From: RYN-230 sp963829725
GTDB taxonomy: Bacteria > Actinomycetota > Actinomycetes > Streptosporangiales > Streptosporangiaceae
NCBI GenBank assembly: GCA_963829725.1
Contig: CAWHJW010000019.1
Span: forward strand, 62,001-126,000
Direction: 5' to 3'
Length of the DNA: 64,000 bases
Shown piece after piece: positions 8,108 to 15,819 of the stretch. The notes beneath the pieces were generated by a model. The model was not told the origin of the DNA. It saw only the letters and a list, made by a program, of their open reading frames with translations, and made no database searches. The position numbers were made by a program, and so were the translations under genes. How positions within the stretch are numbered: the first letter of the stretch is position 1; each line of letters starts with the position of its first letter.

Positions 8108-9421
8108 ATGGAACACTCTCGAGCTGTGATCACCGTGACCTTCGTCGGCGCCGGGAGCATCGAGTTCACCCGGAACGTGGTAACCGACCTGTGCGGGTAC
8201 CCGGAGTTCCGCGGCGGGCTGCGGCTTGCCCTGTACGACATCAGCCCGGAGCGGCTGGCCCACGCCGAGCGGCTGGCCCGGCGGATCTCCGCCCAGGCCG
8301 GCGCGGGCGCCGAGGTGACCGCCACCCTGGACCGGCGCGAGGCCCTGGCCGGCGCCCGCTACGTGATCAACGAGGTGCAGGTCGGCGGGTACGACGCCAC
8401 CCGCGCGGACTTCGACATCCCGGCCCGGTACGGGGTGCGCCAGACGATCGGCGACACGCTGGGCATCGGCGGGATCTTCCGCGGGCTGCGCACCATCCCG
8501 GTGACGACCGCGCTGGCCCGGGACATGCACGACGCCTGCCCGGACGCCTACCTGCTCAGCTACAGCAACCCGATGGCCATGCTGCCTTGGGCCGTGTACG
8601 AGGGCACGCCGTTCACCAGGGTGTTCGGGCTGTGCCATTCGGTCCGGGACACCCAGGCCTTCCTCACGGACCTGGTCGGCGCGGACCCGGACCGGGTCCG
8701 GTTCCTCACCGCGGGCTTCAACCACCAGGCGTTCGTGCTCCGCTTCGAGCAGGACGGCCGGTCCCTGTACCCGCGGCTGGCCGAGGTCATCGACGGCTCA
8801 CCCGAGCTGCAGCGGCGGGTCCGGGTGGAGATCTACCGCCGGTTCGGCTACTTCCCGACCGAGTCCAGCGAGCACTCCGCCGAGTACGTGCCGTGGTTCA
8901 TGCGGCACGACGACCAGATCGAGCATTTCCGCATCTTCGTCGGCGACTACCTGGCCCGCTCCGAGGAGAATCTGCGCGAGCTGGAGTCCCTCGAGAAGGC
9001 GCTGGCCTCGGACGCACCACTGGACCTGGAGCCGACGCACGAGCTGGCGTCGCTGTTCATCCACTCGCTGGAGACCGGCACCGAGCGCGAGCTGCACGTG
9101 AACATCCGCAACGGCGGGCTGATCACCAGCCTGCCCGGCGAATGCTGCGTCGAGGTGCCCTGCGTGGTCGGGGCGGGCGGCGCCGAGCCGGTGGCCGTCG
9201 GCGCGCTGCCGCCGCAGCTCACCGCGCTGAACCGGACGTTCCTCAACGTGGTGGAGCTGACCGTGGCGGCCGCGCTGCAGGAGTCCCGGGAGCACGTGTA
9301 CCAGGCGGCGCTGCTCGACCCGAACACCGCCGCCACGCTGACCACGGCACAGGCCGTCGCCATGTGCGACGACCTCTTCGACGCCCACCGCGCCCTGCTC
9401 CCCGCCGCCTTCGCCCGCTGA
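8108..9421 (+). CDS. GH4 NAD-dependent alpha-glycosidase (alpha-galactosidase type)
   Basis: About 437 residues. A Rossmann start (VITVTFVGAGSIEFTRNVV) binds NAD. The metal site is shown by CHSV (Cys176, His177) and by GFNHQAF, and the DTLGIGGIFRGLRTIPV block is typical of MelA-like GH4 enzymes. GH4 hydrolyses through C3 oxidation with NAD and Mn2+, usually on imported, sometimes phosphorylated, alpha-galactosides or alpha-glucosides. It has no signal peptide, so it acts in the cytoplasm on what the divergent ABC system imports. An earlier ATG at 8075 exists but would put the 8081 palindrome inside the gene; a GTG at 8126 is also possible. Confidence 0.9.
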   Translation: MEHSRAVITVTFVGAGSIEFTRNVVTDLCGYPEFRGGLRLALYDISPERLAHAERLARRISAQAGAGAEVTATLDRREALAGARYVINEVQVGGYDATRADFDIPARYGVRQTIGDTLGIGGIFRGLRTIPVTTALARDMHDACPDAYLLSYSNPMAMLPWAVYEGTPFTRVFGLCHSVRDTQAFLTDLVGADPDRVRFLTAGFNHQAFVLRFEQDGRSLYPRLAEVIDGSPELQRRVRVEIYRRFGYFPTESSEHSAEYVPWFMRHDDQIEHFRIFVGDYLARSEENLRELESLEKALASDAPLDLEPTHELASLFIHSLETGTERELHVNIRNGGLITSLPGECCVEVPCVVGAGGAEPVAVGALPPQLTALNRTFLNVVELTVAAALQESREHVYQAALLDPNTAATLTTAQAVAMCDDLFDAHRALLPAAFAR

Positions 9422-9432
9422 TCATGAAGGGT

Positions 9433-9486
9433 ATTCGCCGGCGAGGCGGGGTGCGCCGGCGGCGTGTCCCCGCCGAGCCGGCGAAT
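9433..9486 (+). terminator. Strong stem-loop after the GH4 gene
   Basis: ATTCGCCGGC at 9433-9442 pairs perfectly with GCCGGCGAAT at 9477-9486. After a two-base mismatch GGCGGGG pairs with CCCCGCC, leaving a 16-base loop. There is no U-tract, which is common for actinomycete terminators. It lies 12 bases after the GH4 stop. Confidence 0.55.
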
Positions 9487-9543
9487 GCGCGGGGGGGTTC
9501 CGGGGGGTCGCCACCCGGGCCAGCACCACGAGAGGAGCCGGTC

Positions 9544-11289
9544 GTGCGGCTGACGCTGGGCACCCGGTCCGTCACGATCGCCGCGCTCGCGGCGATCGTG
9601 ACGGCGGTGGCGCTGGTGCCGGTAGGCCCCATCGCACTGGCCTCAGCGGCCCGCACCGCGGCCAGCCCGCGGATCCCGGCACCGGTGCATACTGGCACGC
9701 TGCGGATCAGCGGCGCGGGGCGGGATGGCGCGGCGGTCACGGCGGCCGGGCTGGCCTGGCGTCCGGGCCGGCTGCCGCGCGGGATGAGGCTGCTCAGCTT
9801 CGAGGTCGCGTACACGTGGCAGAGCTGCGCGCCGGGCGGGCAGCACTGCCGGGCCGCCGCGGACACCACGGCCACCCCGTTCGCCGCCCGGCGCCACGTG
9901 GCCGGGACCGCGGATGCCGGCCGGCGGCTCCGGGTCACCGAGACCGCCGCCGAGGTGGTCCAGACGCAGGCGTCCACGTTCAGCTTCCAGGTCATCCGGC
10001 GCTCGGTGAGCCGGCTGTCGGCCACGGCGGTCCGCGCCTACCCGCGGCATCAGCCGCCCGTGACGGCGTTCATCAACGGCACCCCGCAGCGGCGCACCGC
10101 CTCGGCGGAGGAGTACTTTCAGGTGGGCGTTCCGCATGCGAATCCGGCTGATGGGCGGGCGGCCCAGTGGTACCGGATCGACGGCGGCGGGTGGCGGCCG
10201 ATGCCGGGCAGCCGCGTGTTCGACACCGGCCAGCTCCGTGTCGGCCCGCACCAGGCCAGCGTGCGCACCGCCAACCGGGCCGGGGCCACCGAGCTGAGCT
10301 TCCGCTGGCAGGTCGTGCCGCTGCCCGCGCCGCTGGCCTGCATGGCCCGGCCGGGTCAGCCGTGCTGGTACCCGCCGCGCCTGGCCCGCGACCACCGCCC
10401 GATGCGGTGGGACTGGCAGATCGGCCGGGTCACCCCGCTCCAGCGGACCGGGAAGCGTGCGGTCAACCTCTACGACCTGGACGGGTTCCTCACCACCCGG
10501 GCGGAGGTCGCCGCGATCCGGACCCGGTGGCAGGCGAGCACCCTCGCGCACCCGAAGGCCGTCTGCTACCTGGACCTGGCCTGGGAGGACTACCGGCCGG
10601 ACGCCAGCCCGTCGCCGCGGGGCGGGTACTTCCCGGCCGCCACCCTCGGCAATGTGTACTACGGCTATCCCGAGGAGCGCTGGCTGGATTTCCGCCAGCT
10701 GGACGCGCTCAAGCCGATGCTGGCGGAGCGGATCGGCAGGTGCGCCCGGAAGGGGTTCGACGCGGTCGAACTCGACGACATCGACAGTTTCGACCCGCCG
10801 TCCACCACCGGCTTCCATCTCACCCCGGGCGACGCGGAGAACTTCGCGGCCTGGGCCTTCAACGAGATCCACCGGGACGGGATGACCGGGCTGTGGAAGA
10901 ACTCGCCCTGGCTGTCGTGGTGGGGGCGCCGGTACGCGGACGGCGCGGTGGTCGAGGAGTGCTACCTCAATCACGCCTGCTTCGCGGCCCAGCTTCGCGG
11001 CAGCCGCCAGTACGGCATCACCTGCACCGGCCTGCACGGCGGCACGCCGTGCGGCTGGGACGATTTCAGCACGGACGTGACCCCGCAGCAGCCGGACGGC
11101 AAGTGGGTCGGTGAGGCCGAGTACTCGGCCGATCATTACGTGTGCAATCCTGGGCAGCGCTGCCCCGGCCCGCACGCCTTCGCCGCTTTCTGTCACGCGG
11201 TCTGGGCGCCACCCGGCGGTTTCGCGGCCGTTAAATTTGACGTGAATCTGGACGGCGGCACGTTCTTCCCCTGCCCCCGCGGCAGCTGA
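9544..11289 (+). CDS. Secreted GH114-family enzyme (endo-alpha-1,4-polygalactosaminidase type)
   Basis: About 581 residues. A GTG behind GAGAGGAG gives an N-terminal signal sequence (VTIAALAAIVTAVALVPVG). Residues 40-275 form a beta-rich extracellular region of unknown role. The GH114 TIM barrel follows from about 286: RWDWQIG, NLYDLDGFLTTRAEV, KAVCYLDLAWEDYRPD, then FDAVELDDIDSF with acidic residues typical of the active site, and GLWKNSP. GH114 enzymes cut alpha-1,4-linked galactosamine polymers such as fungal galactosaminogalactan. It would release oligomers for the neighbouring importer. The frame is open upstream without a better start. Confidence 0.85.
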   Translation: MRLTLGTRSVTIAALAAIVTAVALVPVGPIALASAARTAASPRIPAPVHTGTLRISGAGRDGAAVTAAGLAWRPGRLPRGMRLLSFEVAYTWQSCAPGGQHCRAAADTTATPFAARRHVAGTADAGRRLRVTETAAEVVQTQASTFSFQVIRRSVSRLSATAVRAYPRHQPPVTAFINGTPQRRTASAEEYFQVGVPHANPADGRAAQWYRIDGGGWRPMPGSRVFDTGQLRVGPHQASVRTANRAGATELSFRWQVVPLPAPLACMARPGQPCWYPPRLARDHRPMRWDWQIGRVTPLQRTGKRAVNLYDLDGFLTTRAEVAAIRTRWQASTLAHPKAVCYLDLAWEDYRPDASPSPRGGYFPAATLGNVYYGYPEERWLDFRQLDALKPMLAERIGRCARKGFDAVELDDIDSFDPPSTTGFHLTPGDAENFAAWAFNEIHRDGMTGLWKNSPWLSWWGRRYADGAVVEECYLNHACFAAQLRGSRQYGITCTGLHGGTPCGWDDFSTDVTPQQPDGKWVGEAEYSADHYVCNPGQRCPGPHAFAAFCHAVWAPPGGFAAVKFDVNLDGGTFFPCPRGS

Positions 11290-11599
11290 AACACGCCTGG
11301 CACTCGCGTCACACAATGCACAGGCGTGCTTGTGCGGCACAATCCCGACCGTGATAATGTGCCCACTTTATCGATCCGATAAAAAATGGTGTCGAAGCTC
11401 ACCAAGTGCCGTATCGGCGCAGTTCAGGGCCGGTACGCGCGACCCGGGGCGCTCAGCCCGCAGGGTATCCGGGGCGCTCCTATTTGGCGAAAACGCTCAA
11501 TTTGGGTTACCGTTACCGACGCAATCACTTAACGAACACACAGGAGCGCCGAGATGATTACTAGGGGTGACATCTCGTCCATCAGTGAGTAGACCAAGC
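11290..11599 (+). promoter_or_regulatory. Intergenic region and structured 5' leader of the rpf gene (possible ydaO/c-di-AMP-type riboswitch)
   Basis: This AT-richer stretch holds a 15-bp palindrome TTATCGATCCGATAA (11368-11382) and then a folded leader. TCACT (11525-11529) can pair with AGTGA (11584-11588), enclosing a perfect hairpin CGAGATG/CATCTCG (11550-11556 with 11571-11577) whose loop contains AGGGGTGA. An intrinsic terminator follows directly, so the layout is that of an attenuator. Actinobacterial rpf genes are known to carry c-di-AMP (ydaO) riboswitches; the GGGGTGA loop is compatible, but I could not match the full consensus. Confidence 0.42.
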
Positions 11600-11641
11600 G
11601 GCCCCGGCCAAAGCGTGTTGCAGCACGCGGCCGGGGCCTTT
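11600..11641 (+). terminator. Intrinsic terminator/attenuator before rpf
   Basis: GGCCCCGGCC (11600-11609) pairs perfectly with GGCCGGGGCC (11629-11638). Inside it GCGTG pairs with CACGC, and TTT follows. It lies only 32 bases before the rpf start codon and after the preceding leader, so it can only act on read-through into rpf. Confidence 0.75.
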
Positions 11642-11673
11642 GCATGGCAACGAACCTCGGAGGTAAGCAAGCC

Positions 11674-12309
11674 ATGTCGTTTATCAGTATTGCAGGCGCC
11701 GGTGCTGCCAAGACAGCCATCGCGGTCACGGTTTCGCTGCATCCTGGCGCGGCCCATCAGGCCGCCCACACCGTCACGGTGCGGTCCGGTGACTCGCTGA
11801 GCTCGATCAGCCAGCGGGCGTACGGCAAGGCGGCTGACTGGCCGGCCCTGTGGTGGGCCAACCGGCACAGCGTGCCGAACCCGTCCCTGGTACTGGTGGG
11901 GCAGCACCTTCGCCTGCCGGAGCAGCCCAAGGTGAGCGCGGGGCAGACCCGGGCCGCGCTGGCCGCGATCCCCGGGCAGGTCCCGGTGGCGCTGGCCGCC
12001 CCCGCGCAGTCGGCCGCAGTGGCCGCGACCAGCACCGTCTCGTCCGTTCCCGCGCAGGCCGCGTCCTACAACGGCGCGCCGGGCAGCTTCCAGTCCTGCG
12101 TGATCCAGCGTGAGAGTGGCGGCAACGCCGGGGCGGTCAACGCGTCCAGCGGCGCGGGCGGCCTGTACGGCTTCCTCCCGTCCACCTGGCAGGCGCTCGG
12201 CTTCTCCGGGCTGCCGGAGAACGCGTCGGTGTCCCAGCAGAACGCCGCGTTCGCCAAGGAGTACGCGCAGTCTGGCGGCAACGCGTGGGCCCCGTACGAC
12301 GGCTGCTAG
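11674..12309 (+). CDS. LysM and Rpf/transglycosylase-like secreted cell-wall hydrolase
   Basis: A 211-residue exported protein. A signal-like N-terminus is followed by a LysM peptidoglycan-binding domain (VRSGDSLSSISQRAYG to LVGQHLRLPEQ, about residues 35-82), an Ala-rich linker, and a C-terminal Rpf lysozyme-like domain from about residue 138 (CVIQRESGGNAGAVNASSGA, YGFLPSTWQALG, ending WAPYDGC). Glu147 in QRESGG is the expected catalytic acid. Resuscitation-promoting factors cleave peptidoglycan during outgrowth. GGAGGT lies 9 bases before the chosen ATG; an ATG ten codons upstream has no such site. The gene is probably controlled by the attenuator just upstream. Confidence 0.92.
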   Translation: MSFISIAGAGAAKTAIAVTVSLHPGAAHQAAHTVTVRSGDSLSSISQRAYGKAADWPALWWANRHSVPNPSLVLVGQHLRLPEQPKVSAGQTRAALAAIPGQVPVALAAPAQSAAVAATSTVSSVPAQAASYNGAPGSFQSCVIQRESGGNAGAVNASSGAGGLYGFLPSTWQALGFSGLPENASVSQQNAAFAKEYAQSGGNAWAPYDGC

Positions 12310-12318
12310 ATCGCCTGG

Positions 12319-12356
12319 CGGGAAAGCCCCAGCCCACGTGGGCCGGGGTTTTCCCG
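12319..12356 (+). terminator. Terminator after rpf
   Basis: CGGGAAA and CCCC arms (12319-12330) pair with GGGG and TTTCCCG (12345-12356) around a GCCCACGTGGGC core. It lies 9 bases after the rpf stop. A GC-rich run built on repeated GCCTGCCGGG follows to about 12425. Confidence 0.7.
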
Positions 12357-12493
12357 TGCCAAGCGGGGCCTGCCCGGCCTGCCGGGCCTGGGCCTGCCGG
12401 GCCTGCCAGGCTCCTCCCTGCCGGGTGATGCGCCGCGGGCCCGGTACGGCGAGGATCAGTGTCTGATCCGTGACGGGATGGTGGTCGGAGCCG

Positions 12494-13819
12494 ATGACTA
12501 AGCGCTGGCTCGCGCGTGCCTCGTTCCTGCTGATGCTGGCCGCCGCAGGGCTGCTGCTCGGCTTCGCCGGATGGCGCAGCCTGACGCTGGTCGTGTTCTC
12601 CGTGGCCGGGCTGTGCGCTGTGCTGGCGGGCGGCTACTGGTTCCTCGCCCACCGCGGGCTGACCCGGTGGGCCGCACTGCTCCTGGTGATCGCCGCACCG
12701 GTCGGCATCCTCACCGCCTTCGCGCTGCACAGCCTGCTGTGGGTGGCCATCGTGGCCGTCGCGCTGATGCTGGCCGCCGTCGGGACCGCGAGGATCGCCC
12801 TGCGCTCCGGCCCGGACAGCCAGGCCGATTCCGGCGTCCCGGCCGCCCCGCCGCAGCGCGCGTTCCTGATCATGAACCCGCGGTCGGGCGGCGGGAAGGT
12901 CGCCCGGTTCGGGCTACGGGAGAAGGCGGAGGCGCTGGGCGCCACGGTGGCGATGCTGGAGGGCCCGGGGATCGTGGACGTCGCCGCGCTGGCCCGCCGG
13001 GCCATCGCTGACGGCGCGGACCTGCTCGGGGTGGCCGGCGGCGATGGCACCCAGGCGCTGGTCGCCGGCCTGGCCGCCGAGCACGGCCTGCCGTTCGTGG
13101 TGATCAGCGCCGGGACCCGCAACCATTTCGCGCTGGACCTGGGCCTGGACCGGGAGGATCCGGCCCGCTGCCTGGAGGCCCTGACCGACGGCGTGGAGAT
13201 GCGGGTCAACCTGGGCATCATCTCCGGCCGCACGTTCGTGAACAACGCCTCGTTCGGCGCGTACGCCGAGGTGGTGCGCAGCCCCGCCTACCGGGACGAT
13301 AAGCGGGGCACCGCCCTGCAGATGCTGCCCGACCTGCTCAACGGCCACCAGGGCCCGCGGCTGTCCGCCCGGGCCGGCGCGGCCAGCATCGACGCGCCGC
13401 AGGCCCTGCTGGTCAGCAACGACCCGTACGGGATGGGAGACCTGGCCGGCCTGGGCAGGCGCGCCCGGCTCGACGCCGGCACCCTGGGCGTGGTCGCGAT
13501 CCGGGTGGGCAGCGCGCGGCAGGCGATCGATCTCATCCGCCGGGGGCACGGCCAGGGGCTGACCACGCTCACCGCCGACGAGGTCATCGTGGATGCCGAC
13601 GCGCCGGAGATCCCGGTCGGCATCGACGGCGAGACGATCATGATGACGACGCCGGTCCACTGCTCGATCCGGCCGGGAGCACTCCGCGTGGTGGTACCGC
13701 GGGACCGCCCCGGGGTCCCTGCGGTCAGCCCGGCCCTCGACTGGCCCCGGCTGCGCCAGCTTGCTTCCTTCCGGCGGGCGCTGCCGGCCGGGGAGCACCG
13801 CCGCCCCCAGCCGCAGTAG
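12494..13819 (+). CDS. Membrane-anchored diacylglycerol-kinase-family protein
   Basis: About 441 residues. Three to four hydrophobic helices fill the first 105 residues (ASFLLMLAAAGLLLGFAGW and similar). A DAGK/NAD-kinase-like catalytic domain follows: LIMNPRSGGGKV (phosphate loop), GVAGGDGTQALVAG (the nucleotide-binding GGDGT) and SAGTRNHFALDLG. Such proteins phosphorylate lipids, for example diacylglycerol, at the membrane. The C-terminal half matches the beta-sandwich domain (IDGETIMMTTPVHCSI). The ATG with GGAG six bases upstream was preferred to a GTG at 12470. The gene is monocistronic. Confidence 0.85.
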   Translation: MTKRWLARASFLLMLAAAGLLLGFAGWRSLTLVVFSVAGLCAVLAGGYWFLAHRGLTRWAALLLVIAAPVGILTAFALHSLLWVAIVAVALMLAAVGTARIALRSGPDSQADSGVPAAPPQRAFLIMNPRSGGGKVARFGLREKAEALGATVAMLEGPGIVDVAALARRAIADGADLLGVAGGDGTQALVAGLAAEHGLPFVVISAGTRNHFALDLGLDREDPARCLEALTDGVEMRVNLGIISGRTFVNNASFGAYAEVVRSPAYRDDKRGTALQMLPDLLNGHQGPRLSARAGAASIDAPQALLVSNDPYGMGDLAGLGRRARLDAGTLGVVAIRVGSARQAIDLIRRGHGQGLTTLTADEVIVDADAPEIPVGIDGETIMMTTPVHCSIRPGALRVVVPRDRPGVPAVSPALDWPRLRQLASFRRALPAGEHRRPQPQ

Positions 13820-13829
13820 CGGCAGCTCA

Positions 13830-14110
13830 CCGGGCCGGCGGCCCGGTCACCTCATCGACCAGCCCCCACTCCGCGATCGGCCCGGCGTCCAGCGGCGAGC
13901 CCGAGAGGGCCGGGTAGAAGGTGCGGTGCCGGCCGATCCGCTGCGGCAGGCTGACGGTGCCGCCCGGCCGGGGATCAGGCCCATGCTCACCTCTGGCAGC
14001 CGGAACGTGGTGCCGGGCCGCGCGGTCACCCGCCCGGTGAAGGCGGGCAGTTCCGTGCCCGCCCCCACGCAGCCCCGTGCACCTGGACCTCGGCGCACGC
14101 ACTCGAAGTG
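13830..14110 (-). pseudogene. Remnant of an enoyl-CoA hydratase/isomerase gene
   Basis: Minus-strand fragments in different frames join into a crotonase-like sequence. One frame gives CVGAGTELPAFTGRV followed by FRLPEVSMGLIPG, and a second gives GGTVSLPQRIGRHR and LDAGPIAEWGLVDEV. At least one frameshift, near 13970-13985, separates them, and the first half of the protein is absent. It cannot make an active enzyme. It belongs to the same class as the intact hydratase at 18.1 kb. Confidence 0.65.
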
Positions 14111-14163
14111 GAGGTAATGGAAATAGGGGCGCTGGGCTTGGAGTGCCTTCTCCGGGACCGCCA

Positions 14164-14203
14164 GCAGGGAACGGCCCAGCCATCAGCCACGGCCGTTCCC
14201 TGC
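14164..14203 (-). terminator. Hairpin downstream of the small membrane protein gene
   Basis: GCAGGGAACGGCC (14164-14176) pairs perfectly with GGCCGTTCCCTGC (14191-14203) around a 14-base loop. It lies 16 bases beyond the stop of the minus-strand gene at 14220. Confidence 0.6.
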
Positions 14204-14219
14204 ATCCGGGGCGGGCCGG

Positions 14220-14435
14220 TCAGCCCCCGTGCTGGTGAATCCACACGTAGACGACCGCAGCCACCAGGACGCCCGCCACGGCGGCGACCACCCGTGCACT
14301 CCCAGCGGCCTTCCGGGCGCCTTCAAGCCTCTGCTTCGCCGCGGTCACGTCACGGCTGGCTTGTAAAAGGCGGGCACCGTACCATCCGGCTGCAAGGCAG
14401 GCCACTAGGGTGAGAACTGCCGCGTCTCTGCTCAC
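14220..14435 (-). CDS. Small two-helix membrane protein, unknown
   Basis: 71 residues with two hydrophobic segments: AVLTLVACLAAGWYGARLL near the start and VVAAVAGVLVAAVVYVWI near the end. A charged helix (ASRDVTAAKQRLEGARKAA) lies between them. The ATG overlaps a TGA of an upstream frame as ATGA. A clean terminator follows. No family was recognised. The membrane topology and terminator support a real gene. Confidence 0.5.
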   Translation of the reverse strand: MSRDAAVLTLVACLAAGWYGARLLQASRDVTAAKQRLEGARKAAGSARVVAAVAGVLVAAVVYVWIHQHGG

Positions 14436-14474
14436 TCATCCAGCATGGCACACTCACGGGAGTTGCAAGCCCGC

Positions 14475-14790
14475 TCATCGCCAGGCGTCGCGCTCCAGGT
14501 CCAGCCCGGCGTCTTCATCGGCCCAGCCGTTATAGCGCCAGTCACGGAGCACCACGCCGTCCGGCCGGTGAACCTCCAGCCGGTACGGGTCCAGGTCCGC
14601 CTCATCCCCGCCGCACGCCGGGCAGCACCCACCAGGGCCCGGTCAAGGCTCCTGCGGTCGCTCCTGTCCAGAGTGGTCATGAACTGCTCCACCCGCTTCG
14701 GGCCGAGGAGCCCCTCAAGCTCGTGGTCGCGGTCGCGGTAGACGACGGACAGGAACGGGACGGATACCCTGGCCGGCGGCCCGCTGAGCG
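14475..14790 (-). pseudogene. Possible frameshifted small gene with a CCxxC motif, unknown
   Basis: An upstream frame reads VSVPFLSVVYRDRDHELEG and RVEQFMTTLDRSDRRSLDRA. Near 14635 the coding character moves to another frame, which reads CCPACGGDEADLDPYRLEV and DWRYNGWADEDAGLDLERD before a stop at 14475. Neither half has both a good start and end. A single-base indel in GTGGGTGCTGC would join them. Function is unknown; the Cys cluster hints at metal binding. The 14791-14907 stretch shows nothing else. Confidence 0.35.
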
Positions 14791-14907
14791 ATGACTAGGT
14801 GCGAGACGCCTGGCCGCCAGCGATCGCCGCGGCCGCGCTGGCAAGCTGGTCACCAGGACACACGGCCGGGTCCGCCATCGAGTGTGCTCCTCGTTAATAG
14901 AAAACTA

Positions 14908-14923
14908 TCTTCTCGTTAGAAGA
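14908..14923. promoter_or_regulatory. Inverted repeat upstream of the PPOX gene
   Basis: TCTTCT (14908-14913), a 4-base spacer and AGAAGA (14918-14923) lie 28 bases before the ATG, in a locally AT-rich stretch. The half-site GAGAAT (14922-14927), shared with the palindromes around the TetR gene, overlaps it. An operator role is inference. Confidence 0.35.
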
Positions 14924-14951
14924 GAATCAATACTGATACCCAGGAGGCACC

Positions 14952-15416
14952 ATGGCCAGCCAGCGCCGGGGAACCAGGATCGCCATGACGGAGGCGGAAC
15001 GCGACGCGTTCTTGCGCGGCCAACCGGTCTGCCGGGTGGCCACCATCGGGCCGGGCGGGCATCCGCACGTCAGCGCCCTGTGGTTCGCGTGGGACGGGAC
15101 CGCGCTGTGGCTGTACTCGCTGTCCCGCAGCCAGCGCTGGACCGACCTGCGCCGTGATCCACGGCTGAGCGTGATCGTCGATGACGGCGGCGCCGACTAC
15201 TTCCGCCTGCGCGGCGTGGAACTGCGGGGCAGCGCCGAAGTCATCGGCGAGGTGCCGCGCCAGGGCGAGCCGGCCGAGGCGCTGACGGCTCCCGAGAAGC
15301 TTTTCGCGGACAAGTACCTCGGGGGCACCGCCTTCCAGCACGACGGCCGGCACGGCTGGCTCCGGCTCCGCCCGTCAACCATCCTGAGCTGGGACTTCAC
15401 CAAGCTGCGGCGCTGA
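14952..15416 (+). CDS. PPOX-class (pyridoxamine oxidase fold) F420/FMN-dependent protein
   Basis: 154 residues. MTEAERDAFLRGQPVCRVA and GHPHVSALWFAWDG followed by SLSRSQRWTDLRRDPR are typical of the split-barrel PPOX family in actinomycetes, many of which use F420 or FMN. The AGGAGG ribosome site is 4 bases before the ATG. It probably is a small cytoplasmic reductase; the substrate is not predictable. The gene stands alone between the small decayed genes and the TetR region. Confidence 0.82.
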   Translation: MASQRRGTRIAMTEAERDAFLRGQPVCRVATIGPGGHPHVSALWFAWDGTALWLYSLSRSQRWTDLRRDPRLSVIVDDGGADYFRLRGVELRGSAEVIGEVPRQGEPAEALTAPEKLFADKYLGGTAFQHDGRHGWLRLRPSTILSWDFTKLRR

Positions 15417-15457
15417 GGATGCCGGGCCGACATGTGAAAAGTTACAATCCAATTATT

Positions 15458-15472
15458 GAGAATAATATTCTC
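15458..15472. promoter_or_regulatory. 15-bp palindrome GAGAATAATATTCTC, TetR operator candidate
   Basis: A perfect odd palindrome (GAGAATA-A-TATTCTC). A second copy differing only in the central base lies at 16476-16490, so the pair brackets the TetR gene. It is followed 8 bases later by AGGGAGG and a GTG (15488) that opens into the repeat tract described next, as if it once drove a gene there. Confidence 0.6.
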
Positions 15473-15496
15473 GCAGGGAGGCTCCGTGTGATCATG

Positions 15497-15568
15497 CAGG
15501 CCGCTGGCCCCCGGCAGGCCGCTGGCCCCCGGCAGGCCGCTGGCCCCCGGCAGGCCGCTGGCCCCCGG
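15497..15568 (+). repeat. Four tandem copies of an 18-bp unit
   Basis: CAGGCCGCTGGCCCCCGG is repeated four times without change, with a fifth degenerate copy after it. In the frame opened at 15488 it reads QAAGPR repeats and continues to a stop at 15697, but no family is recognisable. The rest of the gap up to the TetR gene at 15820 holds no supported gene. Confidence 0.8.
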
Positions 15569-15819
15569 CAGGCCGCCGTGCCCGGGCCGGCACACGGCCG
15601 GCCGCCGCCCGCCATCGGCCGGCCTGGGCCGCTCACCGGCCCGTCCGGAAACGGCATTTTCCCGTCGGCGTTCCGGGCTAAAAATCCGGAAGAGTAGCAT
15701 ACTTGCAGCAGGATAGTAAGAGTCTCACAACGTGGCGCGGAGGATAGGCGAGCGCAGCGCCCGGGCCTGCCGGGGACTGTGCAGTAAGGTTCTGGCCATG
15801 GCGCAGAAGAGGACCGCCC

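Noticed and set aside
6472..11289. One 1605-codon plus-strand open frame that reaches the end of the GH114 gene
   Set aside because: Only its last part (from 9544) has signal peptide, ribosome site and homology; the rest is antisense to the transporter genes or out of frame with GH4.
15497..15568. CRISPR array
   Set aside because: Tandem 18-mers with no spacers; the same holds for the repeats at 41767, 59008 and 62352.
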